A stretch of DNA of 57,307 nucleotides, taken from assembly GCA_000482765.1 (NCBI GenBank), contig AXWR01000020.1, forward strand, positions 1-57,307, written 5' to 3'. Position 1 is the first letter of the stretch. Each line of letters begins with the position of its first letter. Positions 32,882-41,441 of this stretch are shown piece by piece. This stretch comes from Meiothermus taiwanensis DSM 14542 (GTDB taxonomy: Bacteria > Deinococcota > Deinococci > Deinococcales > Thermaceae). The notes under the pieces are model-generated. The model did not search any database, was not told the DNA's origin, and saw nothing but the letters and a program-made list of their open reading frames with translations. The position numbers and the translations under genes were made by a program.

Positions 32882-34558
32882 ATGGAAGACCAAGCTACCC
32901 AGACTCCAGTGGAAACTGGAAAAGAACCCCAAGCTTTTAGCATGGAGCAGGCCCTGCAGGACGCAGAGGCAAGGCTCGAGAAGACCGTCCAGCGCGGCCA
33001 GATTGTCACCGGCACAGTGGTGTTCGTCACCAACGACGGCGTGATGGTAGACATCGGGGCGCGCACCGAAGCCGTTATTCCGTTCAATCAGCTCACCGAG
33101 GAGAACCTGTCTGAAGAGGAGCTCAAGAATCTCCTCAAGCCAGGGGATACCGTGACTGCTTACGTGGTTCGGGCCGACCTCGAGAACGGCCAGGTGGTGC
33201 TCTCTAAAAAGAGGGCCGAGGCCGACCAGAGCTGGGTCAAGATTCAGGCCCTCTACGAGCAGGGCGAACCGGTAATGGTGCAGGTTAAGGAAAAGGTCAA
33301 AGGGGGTCTGGTAGCAACCATTGAGGGCCTTCGCGCCTTCCTGCCTGCCAGCCAGGTGGATCTGAAGCGCACCCCCGAGCTCGACGAGTATGTAGGCCAG
33401 AGCTTTTTGGTCAAAATCATCGAGCTTAATCGCAAAAAGGGCCGGATTATCCTGTCGCGCCGTACGGTGCTGGAAGCTGAGCAAAAAGCAGCCCGGAGCC
33501 GGATACTCGCCAGCTTGAAAGAGGGCGACATTGTCGAGGGCCAGGTGGTTGAGGTCACCGATTTTGGCGTGTTTGTGGCTTTAGGCGGCGTGGATGGCCT
33601 GGTGCACCGCAGCGAAATCACCTGGGGCCGCTTCAATCACCCCAAGGATGTGGTGCAGAAGGGCCAGACCGTCAAAGCCAAGGTGCTCTCGGTGGACACC
33701 GAGCGCGAACGGGTCAACCTCTCGATGAAAGCCCTCTCCCAGGATCCCTGGCTGACCGTCTCAGAAAAATACCCCGTGGGCTCCAGGCTCATTGGCAAGG
33801 TGGTAGGCCTAACCCAGTTCGGGGCCTTTGTGGAGGTGGAGCCCGGCCTCGAGGGTCTGATTCACATCTCCGAGCTGTCCTGGACCAAGCGCCCCAAGCA
33901 CCCTGGCGAGATCTTGAAAGAGGGCCAGGAGGTTGAGGCCCAGGTTCTGCGCATTGACCCGGAGGAGCGCCGGCTCTCGCTGGGCTTAAAGCAGACCCAA
34001 CCCGACCCCTGGAAGAGCCTACCCGACCGCTACCCCCCGGGCACCCCAGTCAAGGGCAAGGTCACAGGCCTCACCGACTTCGGGGTGTTTGTAGAGATCG
34101 AGCCGGGCATCGAAGGCCTGATTCACGTCTCCGAGCTAGCCTACGAGCGCGTCGAGAAGCCTTCCGAGATCTTCAAGAAGGGCGACGAGGTTGAGGCGGC
34201 CATCCTCCAGATTGACCCGGTAGAGCAGCGCATCAGCCTCTCACGCAAACGCCTGCTACCTCCTCCGGCCCATGCAGTCAGCATCCCCGGCGGCGAGGAA
34301 GGCGAGGGTCGCAAGAACCGCCGCGAGGGCAAAGAAGGCGAGCGCCCCAAGCGTTCGAAGAGCAAGGGTGGGGCTCGCGAAGGGCGCAGCCGCGACCACG
34401 ACTACGAGTACGGCATGGGTGGTGGGGCCGCCTCCTATACCAACTACGATCCCAGCGTGGTGGCTACCTCCAACACCAACGTGAAGCTCGGTGATGTGTT
34501 CGGCGATCTCCTGAGCCAGCTTGCGCTGGAAGAGGACAAAGACAAAGAAAAGGCCTAA
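32882..34558 (+). CDS. rpsA: 30S ribosomal protein S1
   Basis: A 558-residue protein with five S1 (OB-fold) RNA-binding domains at about residues 37-110, 125-195, 213-283, 298-370 and 386-456. Domains 3-5 are closely alike, with TDFGVFVALGGVDGLVHRSE, TQFGAFVEVEPGLEGLIHIS and TDFGVFVEIEPGIEGLIHVS. A 100-residue tail follows: Lys/Arg/Glu-rich (GRKNRREGKEGERPKRSKSK), then Gly/Tyr/Asn-rich, then VKLGDVFGDLLSQLALEED. S1 binds mRNA at the ribosome. E. coli S1 has six domains and no such tail. The gene has its own promoter and long leader. Confidence 0.95.
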   Translation: MEDQATQTPVETGKEPQAFSMEQALQDAEARLEKTVQRGQIVTGTVVFVTNDGVMVDIGARTEAVIPFNQLTEENLSEEELKNLLKPGDTVTAYVVRADLENGQVVLSKKRAEADQSWVKIQALYEQGEPVMVQVKEKVKGGLVATIEGLRAFLPASQVDLKRTPELDEYVGQSFLVKIIELNRKKGRIILSRRTVLEAEQKAARSRILASLKEGDIVEGQVVEVTDFGVFVALGGVDGLVHRSEITWGRFNHPKDVVQKGQTVKAKVLSVDTERERVNLSMKALSQDPWLTVSEKYPVGSRLIGKVVGLTQFGAFVEVEPGLEGLIHISELSWTKRPKHPGEILKEGQEVEAQVLRIDPEERRLSLGLKQTQPDPWKSLPDRYPPGTPVKGKVTGLTDFGVFVEIEPGIEGLIHVSELAYERVEKPSEIFKKGDEVEAAILQIDPVEQRISLSRKRLLPPPAHAVSIPGGEEGEGRKNRREGKEGERPKRSKSKGGAREGRSRDHDYEYGMGGGAASYTNYDPSVVATSNTNVKLGDVFGDLLSQLALEEDKDKEKA

Positions 34559-34578
34559 CCATTACTCTGCCAGACAGC

Positions 34579-34604
34579 AGCCGCCCAGGTGGGCGGCTAT
34601 TTTC
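34579..34604 (+). terminator. Terminator of rpsA
   Basis: AGCCGCCC pairs perfectly with GGGCGGCT around AGGT, followed by ATTTTC. The T tract is short but the 8-bp GC-rich stem is strong. It starts 20 bp after the rpsA stop. Confidence 0.75.
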
Positions 34605-34646
34605 ATGGAGATCGGCGTTTGGTGATACGGCTCCCAAAAGCCAGTC

Positions 34647-34774
34647 ATACCGGATTCAAAAAGATAATCTTCCAAAGCAAAGACCTCCAGAGGCTATCTT
34701 TTTGAATCCTAGAGCACTCCCTTCGGTCGGGTTGGTGCGCCGCCTTCCAGCGCCGAACTAAGCGAGTCTGGTAT
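34647..34774 (-). repeat. Inverted-repeat element copy D (long form, reversed)
   Basis: Read on the minus strand it begins ATACCAGACTCGCTTAGTTC, shows the GGCGCTGGAAGGCGGCG hairpin, CCCGACCGAAGGGAG and CTCTAGGATTCAAAAAGATAG, and ends GAATCCGGTAT. The GATAGCC...GATTATC hairpin is imperfect. Its right end forms the TAA stop codon of the M29 aminopeptidase. Confidence 0.82.
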
Positions 34775-35847
34775 TAAAACCCCAAAAACCGCCCATTTTC
34801 CTGCAAAACCACCCCATCGGCCAGAAGACGCCCCCCCTGGCGCAAGTCCAGGATCAGATCCCAGTGGATCGAGGAGGTGTTGGTTCCGCCGGTTTCGGGG
34901 TAGCTCTGGCCCAAAGCCAGGTGCACCGTGCCGCCGATTTTTTCGTCGTAGAGGATGAGGCCGGTGGGGTGAGTGATACCGAAGTTGGTGCCGATGCCCA
35001 GCTCGCCCAAGCAGCGGGCTCCTGGGTCGGCCTCGAGCATTTTCAGCAGGTATTGCTCGCCGGTCTGAGCGCTGGCCTCTACCACCCGCCCTTCCCGAAA
35101 AAATAGGCGCACCCCCTCCACCCGCTGCCCCGATACCACCACTGGCAGGTTGAAGTGTACCTGGCCCTCAACCGAGGCCTCGAGCGGGCTGGTAAACACC
35201 TCACCGCTGGGCATGTTGCGCTTGCCGTCGGAGTTGATCCAGGTGCGCCCTTCCACCGATAAGCGCAGGTCGGTTCCGTCGGCCTGGATGCGGAGTTCCT
35301 TTACCTTACGCAGCCGCTCGATGAGGGCGGCCTGGAATGCCGAAAGTTCGTGCCAGGCCGCAATGGGATCGGGCCGGTCGAGGTACAAGGCCCGCTCCAC
35401 CAAGGCCCGGAACCCAGCGGTGGACATGCCGGCCTGCTGGGCATAGCCAGCGGTGGGGTATAGGGTCAGACACCAGCGCTTGCGGGCCCGCATCTGTTTG
35501 TAGGGCCGCCAGCCTGCTTCAAACTGGGCTATGCGGGCTGGGGGCACCTCGCTGAGCTCGAGCGGATTCTGGGCGCTCTCGATGCGTAGGCTGGCATCCA
35601 CCTGTTCCATGAGCTGCATCTGGGGTCTTGGGGGCCGATCCAGCCAGGCCTCGCCCAGCATAAAGAAGGGCCTCGAGACCGCCGCCGGAAATAGCTGCAC
35701 AATGGGGTAGGCACCACACTGCAAAACCACCTCATGCAGGGCCTCGAGCAAGGGGAGGGCGGCGGGTTCAGCTTCAATCAGCACGGTCTGACCCGGTTGC
35801 AAGTCCAGGCAGTAGCGCGCCAGTAACCAGGCAAAGCGGCCTTCCAT
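34774..35847 (-). CDS. M29 family (thermophilic) aminopeptidase
   Basis: A 357-residue metallopeptidase related to AmpT/AmpS/AmpII. Expected metal ligands are visible: Glu in MPSGEVFTSP, Glu in CLGELGIGTNFG, His in GGTVHLALGQSYPETGG (with the conserved Tyr), and His and Asp in SSIHWDLI. It removes N-terminal residues from peptides in the cytoplasm. It is about 50 residues shorter than typical family members, mainly in the N-terminal half. TATAAC (35862-35857) lies 9 nt before the ATG. The stop codon is supplied by repeat copy D. Confidence 0.88.
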   Translation of the reverse strand: MEGRFAWLLARYCLDLQPGQTVLIEAEPAALPLLEALHEVVLQCGAYPIVQLFPAAVSRPFFMLGEAWLDRPPRPQMQLMEQVDASLRIESAQNPLELSEVPPARIAQFEAGWRPYKQMRARKRWCLTLYPTAGYAQQAGMSTAGFRALVERALYLDRPDPIAAWHELSAFQAALIERLRKVKELRIQADGTDLRLSVEGRTWINSDGKRNMPSGEVFTSPLEASVEGQVHFNLPVVVSGQRVEGVRLFFREGRVVEASAQTGEQYLLKMLEADPGARCLGELGIGTNFGITHPTGLILYDEKIGGTVHLALGQSYPETGGTNTSSIHWDLILDLRQGGRLLADGVVLQENGRFLGF

Positions 35848-35934
35848 ATCCTCAAAGTTATACCGGAGACCGTTGGAATTTTGCCCAGCACATCGAGCAA
35901 ATTACCCTGTCGAAATCCTCAGGCGCATATGCAC

Positions 35935-35962
35935 GTGAAATTCACCACTTCTGCGCTATGAT
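35935..35962 (+). promoter_or_regulatory. Promoter of the E2-like gene
   Basis: TATGAT (35957-35962) lies 9 nt before the ATG, and GTGAAA (35935-35940) is a fair -35 box 16 bp upstream. The -35 overlaps a palindrome, GTGAAATTCAC (35935-35945). The 11-mer TGCGCTATGAT here also precedes the SDR-like gene at 55241. Confidence 0.6.
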
Positions 35963-35971
35963 GTAAAAAGC

Positions 35972-37279
35972 ATGAGCGAAGTCAAAATCACACCGCTGGC
36001 CCGTCGTCTGGCGGAAGAGAACGGCATAGACTGGCGTCAAATTAAGGGCACCGGCCCCGACGGCACGGTGGTAGAGCGTGATATCCTAGCCTTCCTGGCA
36101 AAGGTTATGGCGGGTGAGGTCAACCTGCCGCCCACCCCCGAGGAGACGGCCCCTCCGGCCAGCGTCGTTCCCGACATGACCCAGGCCCAGGCGGTTCTGC
36201 AGAAGGAAGGGGTGCAGCTTGGCGATCTGGTGCCCTCGAGCCCCAGCACCCCCCCACCACCGGCATCGGCCCTGCCCACCCTGGAAGACATCGAGTTCGA
36301 CCTCGACCTCGAGCCCACCCCTCCCCCTCCGGTACCCCCGGCCAGCGCGGCCTTCGAGGAAGCCCCCACGCTGGCCTCCGAGCCTGAAATCGTACCCAAT
36401 TTTGAAGAGCCAGAGCCGCTCGTAAGCACCGGGCCTCTTTCCACCCTCCAGTGGGAGGAGCCCGAGCCTCTAAGCCCGCTCCCCGAGGTCAACCCCGAGC
36501 TGGCCAGCCTGCCCCCCTTGCCCAGTGAGCCCGACCTCGAGCCCCCCAGCAGCGCCAACAAGCTAATCTGGGAAACCCAGGAGGTTCTGACCGCCCCCGA
36601 GGTTCCTCCCCCTGCACCCGAACCCTTAGCGCCCGGCATGAGCTTCACCAACGTCCCCGAACCCCGCCTGGCTGAAGCCGAGCCTCCACCCACCCCTGGG
36701 TATCAACCCCCGGTCGAAGCGCCCCCGACACCCCCTGCGGCTGCCATACCCACCCCTTTCGCCGACACCGGTCTAGGCATCGCTCCTGGCGCGGAAGCTA
36801 CGCCCAGCACCCACATGCTGCGGGTTCAGGCCTGGCAGCGGCTGGTAGCCATTGCTCCCGCACAAGAGGCCGCCCAAACCCTGAGCGAGGCCTGGCACAT
36901 GGAGGTGGGGCTGGACGCTCTGCTGTACCGGGCGGTTGACAAAGCCCTATCCGACACTCAAACCCCCCTGCGCCCCACCAAAGGCCGCCTCGAGGGCAAC
37001 GAGCTCAAAAGCCTGCGGGTGGCCCCCGCCCAGTCGTTGCGGGGCACCCTGGACTCGCTGCGCATGGCCTCTGAACCCGCCGAAGGGCTGGTGGTGCTCT
37101 CGCTGGCGGACAGCGCCTTCGATCAGGTCATCTTCCCTGGCCTCTCCACCCTCACCCTGGGCCGGGCCAGCGGCGGCCATGCTTTGCTCTCGCTTTCGGG
37201 TGATATGCAAGCCGACCAGGCCGGAAAGCTCTTGGAGCGCATCGCCTACTACCTCGAGCGCCCCATCCTGCTGGCCTAA
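35972..37279 (+). CDS. E2-like protein: E3-binding domain, long linker, inactive-looking acyltransferase domain
   Basis: 435 residues. Residues 2-42 are a peripheral subunit-binding domain of 2-oxoacid dehydrogenase E2 proteins (TPLARRLAEENGIDWRQIKG, then TGPDGTVVERDILAFL). Residues about 45-270 form a Pro/Glu-rich linker. Residues about 275-435 resemble the E2 catalytic domain in outline: LDALLYRAVDKAL, then the end LLERIAYYLERPILLA. The active-site motif DHRxxDG is missing; the matching stretch reads GDMQADQAG (about 410-418). There is no lipoyl domain. It may dock E3 or E1 without catalysing acyl transfer. No dehydrogenase genes are adjacent. The C-terminal assignment is an inference. Confidence 0.7.
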   Translation: MSEVKITPLARRLAEENGIDWRQIKGTGPDGTVVERDILAFLAKVMAGEVNLPPTPEETAPPASVVPDMTQAQAVLQKEGVQLGDLVPSSPSTPPPPASALPTLEDIEFDLDLEPTPPPPVPPASAAFEEAPTLASEPEIVPNFEEPEPLVSTGPLSTLQWEEPEPLSPLPEVNPELASLPPLPSEPDLEPPSSANKLIWETQEVLTAPEVPPPAPEPLAPGMSFTNVPEPRLAEAEPPPTPGYQPPVEAPPTPPAAAIPTPFADTGLGIAPGAEATPSTHMLRVQAWQRLVAIAPAQEAAQTLSEAWHMEVGLDALLYRAVDKALSDTQTPLRPTKGRLEGNELKSLRVAPAQSLRGTLDSLRMASEPAEGLVVLSLADSAFDQVIFPGLSTLTLGRASGGHALLSLSGDMQADQAGKLLERIAYYLERPILLA

Positions 37280-37407
37280 CCCACAGGCCAATCGGCGCTT
37301 GTGCAAAACTTGCAATAAAAACATCCTGTAGATAGTTTGATTAAGCTCGCTTTAAGATAACTCGTCCGCAACTAGGCACAGGGGGGGGCTTGTGCTAGGC
37401 TCGAGGC

Positions 37408-37917
37408 ATGAGGAAAACACCCTGGCTTCTGCTTTTGCTGCCGCTGGTGCTCTCGAGCTGCATTGTTGTGGTCGACTTACCGGTATCTAACTTCCGTTTC
37501 GACAGCAACTGGCAGCGTACAACCGATGGAGCCTATGTGTTCTGCACCAACCAAGACAGCTACATACGCTATAGCTTCAGCGGACCCAGTCCAGATCGCA
37601 TTCGAACCATCACTGAGATTTATCGAGGAGAAATCTCAGGAAGAGAATTGCCAGTACTTCGTCCGAAATCAGATCTAAACTATTCAGGTGGCAGATATAC
37701 TTTTGTTGGTAAACTTACCTTCGGTGATACAGGCATTCCACAAAGCTTGCAACCGTTTTCGATAGTGGTAGTTCCCACCCTTCCCCCCCCTGTCACTACC
37801 AACCCACCCCGCGCTGCCATAAACGGTGCAACCGAGGTGACGGTGGAAGTGGTCAACACTGCAGGCATCACCTATCGCGGAACCTACACCTACATTACCT
37901 ATGCCAACTGCCCCTAG
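37408..37917 (+). CDS. Predicted lipoprotein of unknown function
   Basis: 169 residues. A lipoprotein signal peptide ends in LVLSSC, so Cys18 would be lipidated. The mature part has many Tyr, Thr and Ser residues and no recognised domain. Two further Cys (in YVFCTN and at the end, YANCP) might form a disulfide. It is first in a three-gene string of exported proteins. TAGGCA (37373-37378) and an extended -10 TGC-TAGGCT (37394-37401), 17 bp apart, make a good promoter, with the ATG 6 nt after the -10 box. Local base composition (37560-37760) is richer in A/T than its neighbours, which may hint at recent acquisition. Confidence 0.7.
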   Translation: MRKTPWLLLLLPLVLSSCIVVVDLPVSNFRFDSNWQRTTDGAYVFCTNQDSYIRYSFSGPSPDRIRTITEIYRGEISGRELPVLRPKSDLNYSGGRYTFVGKLTFGDTGIPQSLQPFSIVVVPTLPPPVTTNPPRAAINGATEVTVEVVNTAGITYRGTYTYITYANCP

Positions 37918-37935
37918 AAAGGACTTTTGAATCCT

Positions 37936-38319
37936 ATGCTTCGCCCGCTTTTGCTTCTTTTGCTGGCTTTTGCCCTTTCTTCGTGCATCCTTCTGGTGGA
38001 AGAGGACGAACCCCGGCGACCCGTCCAGCCGGTGCAGCCCGTTACGCCGGTTACCCCGGTACAGCCCAGCATTGTGACGCCCGGCCCCGGCACCTTCACC
38101 TACCGCTGCAGCGGGGGGACGCTGGTGGTGAACTACCTGGACAGCAACAACCTGCGGCTGTTCTACGATGGCGCCTTCCAGAACCTGAGCCTGGTGCGGC
38201 GCAGCCCCACCCTGCTGTTTAGCGGCGGGGCCGGGGGTGCTTATACCTGGGAGTGGACGGGCAGCCGTGGCACTCTTACGGTGCGGGGCCAGGTGGTGCT
38301 TAGCAATTGCGCTCTGTAA
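37936..38319 (+). CDS. Predicted lipoprotein with lysozyme-inhibitor-like (MliC-like) domain
   Basis: 127 residues. The lipobox LSSC makes Cys17 the lipid anchor. A Pro/Val/Gln linker follows (RPVQPVQPVTPVTPVQ), then a 75-residue domain: FTYRCSGGTLVVNYLDSNNL, RLFYDGAFQNLSLVR, YTWEWTGSRGTLTVRGQVVL and a final Cys. The same domain ends the next protein. Its pattern, an early Cys, LxVxY, a tryptophan-containing strand and a terminal Cys, recalls MliC/PliC inhibitors of c-type lysozyme. That likeness is by eye. TTG 37927 is an alternative start; an AAAGGA site overlaps the end of the upstream gene. Confidence 0.7.
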   Translation: MLRPLLLLLLAFALSSCILLVEEDEPRRPVQPVQPVTPVTPVQPSIVTPGPGTFTYRCSGGTLVVNYLDSNNLRLFYDGAFQNLSLVRRSPTLLFSGGAGGAYTWEWTGSRGTLTVRGQVVLSNCAL

Positions 38320-38342
38320 AAAATCACACGAGCGGAGGCGGT

Positions 38343-39638
38343 ATGAAAAAAATCATCGGCATATTGGGCCTGGCATTGCTTTCTTCGGCCTTGGCACAGC
38401 CTTTGCGTCCTCAAAGCATCATTGTGAACCCCACCCCTCCACAAGACCTGCAGGTGCGGGTCTGGGTGGATAAGGATCCGGGCAAAACCGGCAACCCGGT
38501 TTACCAGTTTGGCGAGAACATCCAGATCTCGGTGCAGGTTACGCAGCCGGCTTTTGTGTACCTCTTCAGCGTGCGGGCCACCGGCGAGATCAACGGGATT
38601 CTGCCCAACGCCTTCGAGCAGCAAAACTTCCTCCAGGCCGGCGAGGTGCGCACCTTCCCCGGCATCGGGGCCCCCTACACCTTTACGGTGGAAGGCCCGG
38701 CGGGGCAGGACAGGGTGCTGGCAGTGGCCAGCCGCCGTCCGCTGGACGTTTCGGAGATTGTGGACATCCAGACCGGGCGGGCCCGCATCCAGGGCGAGAG
38801 CAACCTGGCCCGGGCCCTCTCGATTGTGGTTACGCCCATCCCCACCAACGACTGGGTGACCGATGAGGCCTATTTCATTGCCGGGCAACTGCCCCCGCCC
38901 CCGCCCAGCACCGGTACCCTGTCGCTCAACAGCACCCCCAGCGGGGCCCAGGCGCTTATCAACGGGCGCTTGGTGGGTACTACGCCCCTCACCCTCGAGC
39001 TGCTGCCGGGTAGGTACAACCTCGAGCTGCGCCGCAGCGGCTACAACCCCCTGCGCACGGCCTTTACCATCCAGGCCGGCCAGGTTACGCGGCTCAACCT
39101 GACCCTCGTCGCCACCCCACCGCCCACCGGCGTTTTGTCGGTGGAGAGCAACCCCTCGGGCGCACAGGTGCTCATCAATGGCCGGGTGGTGGGCAACACC
39201 CCCCTCAACATCACCCTCAACCCCGGTAGCTACACGGTGGAACTGCGCCGCGGCGGGTTCAGCCCCTTCCGCACCCTGGTTACCATTCAGGCGGGCCGCA
39301 CCACGCGCCTGACCGCCAACCTGATCAGCATTGCGCCCCCACCACCACCGGTTCAGCCCGTCCAGCCGGTGCAACCCGTGCAGCCCGTCCAACCGGTTCA
39401 GCCGGTGCGCCCACCCTCGGGCTCCTTCACCTACACCTGCCAGGGCGGCACGCTGGTGGTCAACTACATCAGCAGCAGCCAGGTGCGCCTGTTCTACGAC
39501 GGGGCCTTCCAGACCCTGCCCCTGGTGCGTAGCGGCGCGGAGCTGGTCTATTCCAACAACATCTACACCTGGGAGATCGGGCAGGTAGGCCGCCTGATTG
39601 TACGGGGGCAGGTGGTGCTCTCGAACTGCCGGATTTAG
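38343..39638 (+). CDS. Exported protein: DUF4384-like, two PEGA domains, MliC-like C-terminus
   Basis: 431 residues with a signal peptide cut after ALAQ. Residues about 20-180 resemble DUF4384, a surface-associated domain (VWVDKDPGKTGNPVYQFGEN). Two PEGA repeats follow (about 187-335), each with SGAQxLINGRxVGxTPL and GxYxxELRRxGxxPxR. A linker of PVQPVQ repeats (about 332-357) leads to a C-terminal domain shared with the preceding lipoprotein (FTYTCQGGTLVVNYISSSQV). PEGA domains are typical of surface or wall-bound proteins. GGAGG precedes the ATG. It is third in the string and is followed by a terminator. Confidence 0.8.
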   Translation: MKKIIGILGLALLSSALAQPLRPQSIIVNPTPPQDLQVRVWVDKDPGKTGNPVYQFGENIQISVQVTQPAFVYLFSVRATGEINGILPNAFEQQNFLQAGEVRTFPGIGAPYTFTVEGPAGQDRVLAVASRRPLDVSEIVDIQTGRARIQGESNLARALSIVVTPIPTNDWVTDEAYFIAGQLPPPPPSTGTLSLNSTPSGAQALINGRLVGTTPLTLELLPGRYNLELRRSGYNPLRTAFTIQAGQVTRLNLTLVATPPPTGVLSVESNPSGAQVLINGRVVGNTPLNITLNPGSYTVELRRGGFSPFRTLVTIQAGRTTRLTANLISIAPPPPPVQPVQPVQPVQPVQPVQPVRPPSGSFTYTCQGGTLVVNYISSSQVRLFYDGAFQTLPLVRSGAELVYSNNIYTWEIGQVGRLIVRGQVVLSNCRI

Positions 39639-39647
39639 TTTTTCGGT

Positions 39648-39683
39648 GCCTCGAGCTGCCAGAGGGCTCGAGGCGCTCTTTTT
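39648..39683 (+). terminator. Terminator of the exported-protein cluster
   Basis: GCCTCGAG pairs with CTCGAGGC around an 11-nt loop, followed by GCTCTTTTT. It lies 10 bp after the stop. Confidence 0.85.
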
Positions 39684-39732
39684 GCAAATCACTTTACAAT
39701 CTTTATCAGTTTTTGCCCCACAATGAGCTTCT

Positions 39733-40296
39733 ATGGAATGGCTAACCCAGCCCTGGCCCTGGTACGTGGCCGGCCCCTTGATTGGCCTGACCGTACCCCT
39801 ACTGCTCCTGATTGGCAACCGGCGCTTTGGCATCTCCTCTTCGCTGCGGCACGTGTGCGCCGCGCTGGGCAGCCGGCTGCCCTTCTTCCAGTACAACTGG
39901 CGGGCCGAAAGCTGGAACCTGGCCTTTGTGCTGGGCATCGTGCTGGGGGGGTTTGTGGCGGGGGTGCTACTGGCCAACCCCAACCCGGTGCAGCTTAATC
40001 CCCAGACCGCAGGGGCCCTTCAGCAGATGGGGGTCTCGGCGGATTCGGGTTTTCTGCCCAAAGAATTGTTCTCCTGGCAGGCGGTGTTGAGTCCGGTGGG
40101 GTTCTTGTTTTTGCTCCTGGGCGGCTTTTTGATTGGCTTTGGGGCCCGCTGGGCGGCGGGGTGCACCTCGGGCCACTCCATTACGGGGCTGGCCGCGCTA
40201 CAACTGCCCTCCCTGCTGGCCACCCTGGGCTTTTTCGCGGGCGGCCTGGTCGCGGCCCATTTCATCCTGCCCTGGGCCCTGGGTCTCCTGAGGTGA
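39733..40296 (+). CDS. YeeE/YedE family transporter, N-terminal half
   Basis: 187 residues with about five membrane helices. GFGARWAAGCTSGHSITGLA is the hallmark of the YeeE/YedE (DUF395) family, in which the Cys passes thiosulfate or related sulfur species through the membrane. Family members are either one long protein or two half-size ones; this is the first of a pair, 3 bp before the second. Substrate (thiosulfate or other sulfur compound) is inferred from the family. Confidence 0.88.
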   Translation: MEWLTQPWPWYVAGPLIGLTVPLLLLIGNRRFGISSSLRHVCAALGSRLPFFQYNWRAESWNLAFVLGIVLGGFVAGVLLANPNPVQLNPQTAGALQQMGVSADSGFLPKELFSWQAVLSPVGFLFLLLGGFLIGFGARWAAGCTSGHSITGLAALQLPSLLATLGFFAGGLVAAHFILPWALGLLR

Positions 40297-40299
40297 AGC

Positions 40300-40782
40300 A
40301 TGGCACTCCCGATTCGTGACGAGTTCGAGCTGCAAAGCAAAGCCCACACCCCCGGCGCGGTGGGCCTGCTGGCGTACCTACCCTACCTGCTGGCCGGGGC
40401 TTTCTTTGGCATAGTGGCCATCCGCAGCGAGATTGCCTCGTGGTACCGCATCTACGAGATGTTCCGCTTCGAGTCGTTTCACATGTACGGGGTGATTGGC
40501 AGCGCGGTGCTCACCGCGTCCCTCTCGCTGTGGCTCCTGCGGAAACTGGAGGTGAGGTCGCGCGACGGTGAGCCCCTGCGCGTGCGGCCCGCCGACCCCG
40601 GGCGCTACCGCTATCTGCTGGGCGGGGTGGTGTTTGGGCTGGGCTGGGGGCTGGTGGGGGCCTGCCCCGGCCCCATCTACGCGCTCTTGGGCAGCGGCTA
40701 TGCCGGGGCGCTGGTGATCCTGCTGGGGGCGCTGCTGGGCACCTATGTGTATGGCCTGGTGCAGCGCCACCTGCCGCACTAA
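40300..40782 (+). CDS. YeeE/YedE family transporter, C-terminal half
   Basis: 160 residues with about four membrane helices. [20 protein letters not shown] holds the second conserved Cys motif of the family. The gene follows its partner by 3 bp, so the two are surely cotranslated and act as one transporter. A 35-residue charged loop ([20 protein letters not shown]) sits between helices. Its stop overlaps the convergent trmK stop by 4 bp. Confidence 0.88.
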   Translation: MALPIRDEFELQSKAHTPGAVGLLAYLPYLLAGAFFGIVAIRSEIASWYRIYEMFRFESFHMYGVIGSAVLTASLSLWLLRKLEVRSRDGEPLRVRPADPGRYRYLLGGVVFGLGWGLVGACPGPIYALLGSGYAGALVILLGALLGTYVYGLVQRHLPH

Positions 40783-41441
40783 TCCGGTTCCCAAAAGGCC
40801 AGGGCCTGCTCGAGGTCGGTTTGCTCCTGCCGCACCCGTTCTACCTGCGGCAGCCTGGCTAGGTGTTGCCGTCTGGCTTGCAGTTCGGCCCATAACAGAG
40901 GATGCCGGGCCTTGAGCAGCAGCGGCCCATAGCGCAGGGCGGCCTCGAGCGGCAGCCCTTGGTAGGCCGTACAGGGCCCCCGCGCCAGGGTCAGGATGCT
41001 GTAGCGCCAGAAGCCCTGCACCATCTGTTCGTTGACCAGGGCGTAGCCGGCTTCCAGCGCCCAGCGGCGCAGGGGCAGGGCGCTGTCGTTGGGCTGGAGC
41101 ACCAGGCGGGGCGGTAGCCGCTCGGGGTGGGCCGAGAGAATCTGAACCATCAGGCGGGCCCCCATCCCGCACAGACTCAGCGAGTCGGCCTCGCCCGGTT
41201 CCAAAGGCCCCAGCCCGTCGCCCAGCCGCACCTCCGCGCAGAGGCCCTGCAAAGCCCGCCTCGAGTTCTCCCAGGGCCCCCTGTGCTTCTCCACCACGAT
41301 CACCCGCTCTACCCGCCCGCTCAGGAGCAGGTAGCGGGGCAGCAGGGCGTGGTCGGAGCCGATGTCGGCGTGGGTCGGGGCGCTTATTTCCTGGGCCACC
41401 GCTTGTAGGCGGGGCTCGAGTTTAGCGGTAGATCCAGGCAT
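40779..41441 (-). CDS. trmK: tRNA (adenine-22 N1)-methyltransferase TrmK
   Basis: A 220-residue SAM-dependent methyltransferase. [20 protein letters not shown] is the SAM-binding motif I in the TrmK form, and [15 protein letters not shown] is the conserved GMG segment. YALVNEQMV and the region around FWRYSIL follow in family order. It methylates A22 in the D-loop of tRNA. The start overlaps the end of the upstream transporter gene by 20 bp, so translation is probably coupled. Confidence 0.88.
   Translation of the reverse strand: MPGSTAKLEPRLQAVAQEISAPTHADIGSDHALLPRYLLLSGRVERVIVVEKHRGPWENSRRALQGLCAEVRLGDGLGPLEPGEADSLSLCGMGARLMVQILSAHPERLPPRLVLQPNDSALPLRRWALEAGYALVNEQMVQGFWRYSILTLARGPCTAYQGLPLEAALRYGPLLLKARHPLLWAELQARRQHLARLPQVERVRQEQTDLEQALAFWEPD

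Noticed and set aside
39346..39408. Short tandem repeat as a CRISPR-like array
   Set aside because: These are in-frame PVQPVQ codons in a protein linker, without spacers.
38241..39983. 580-residue open frame on the minus strand
   Set aside because: It is antisense to the PEGA-domain protein and the YeeE gene; His/Gly/Gln-rich translation typical of a shadow frame.
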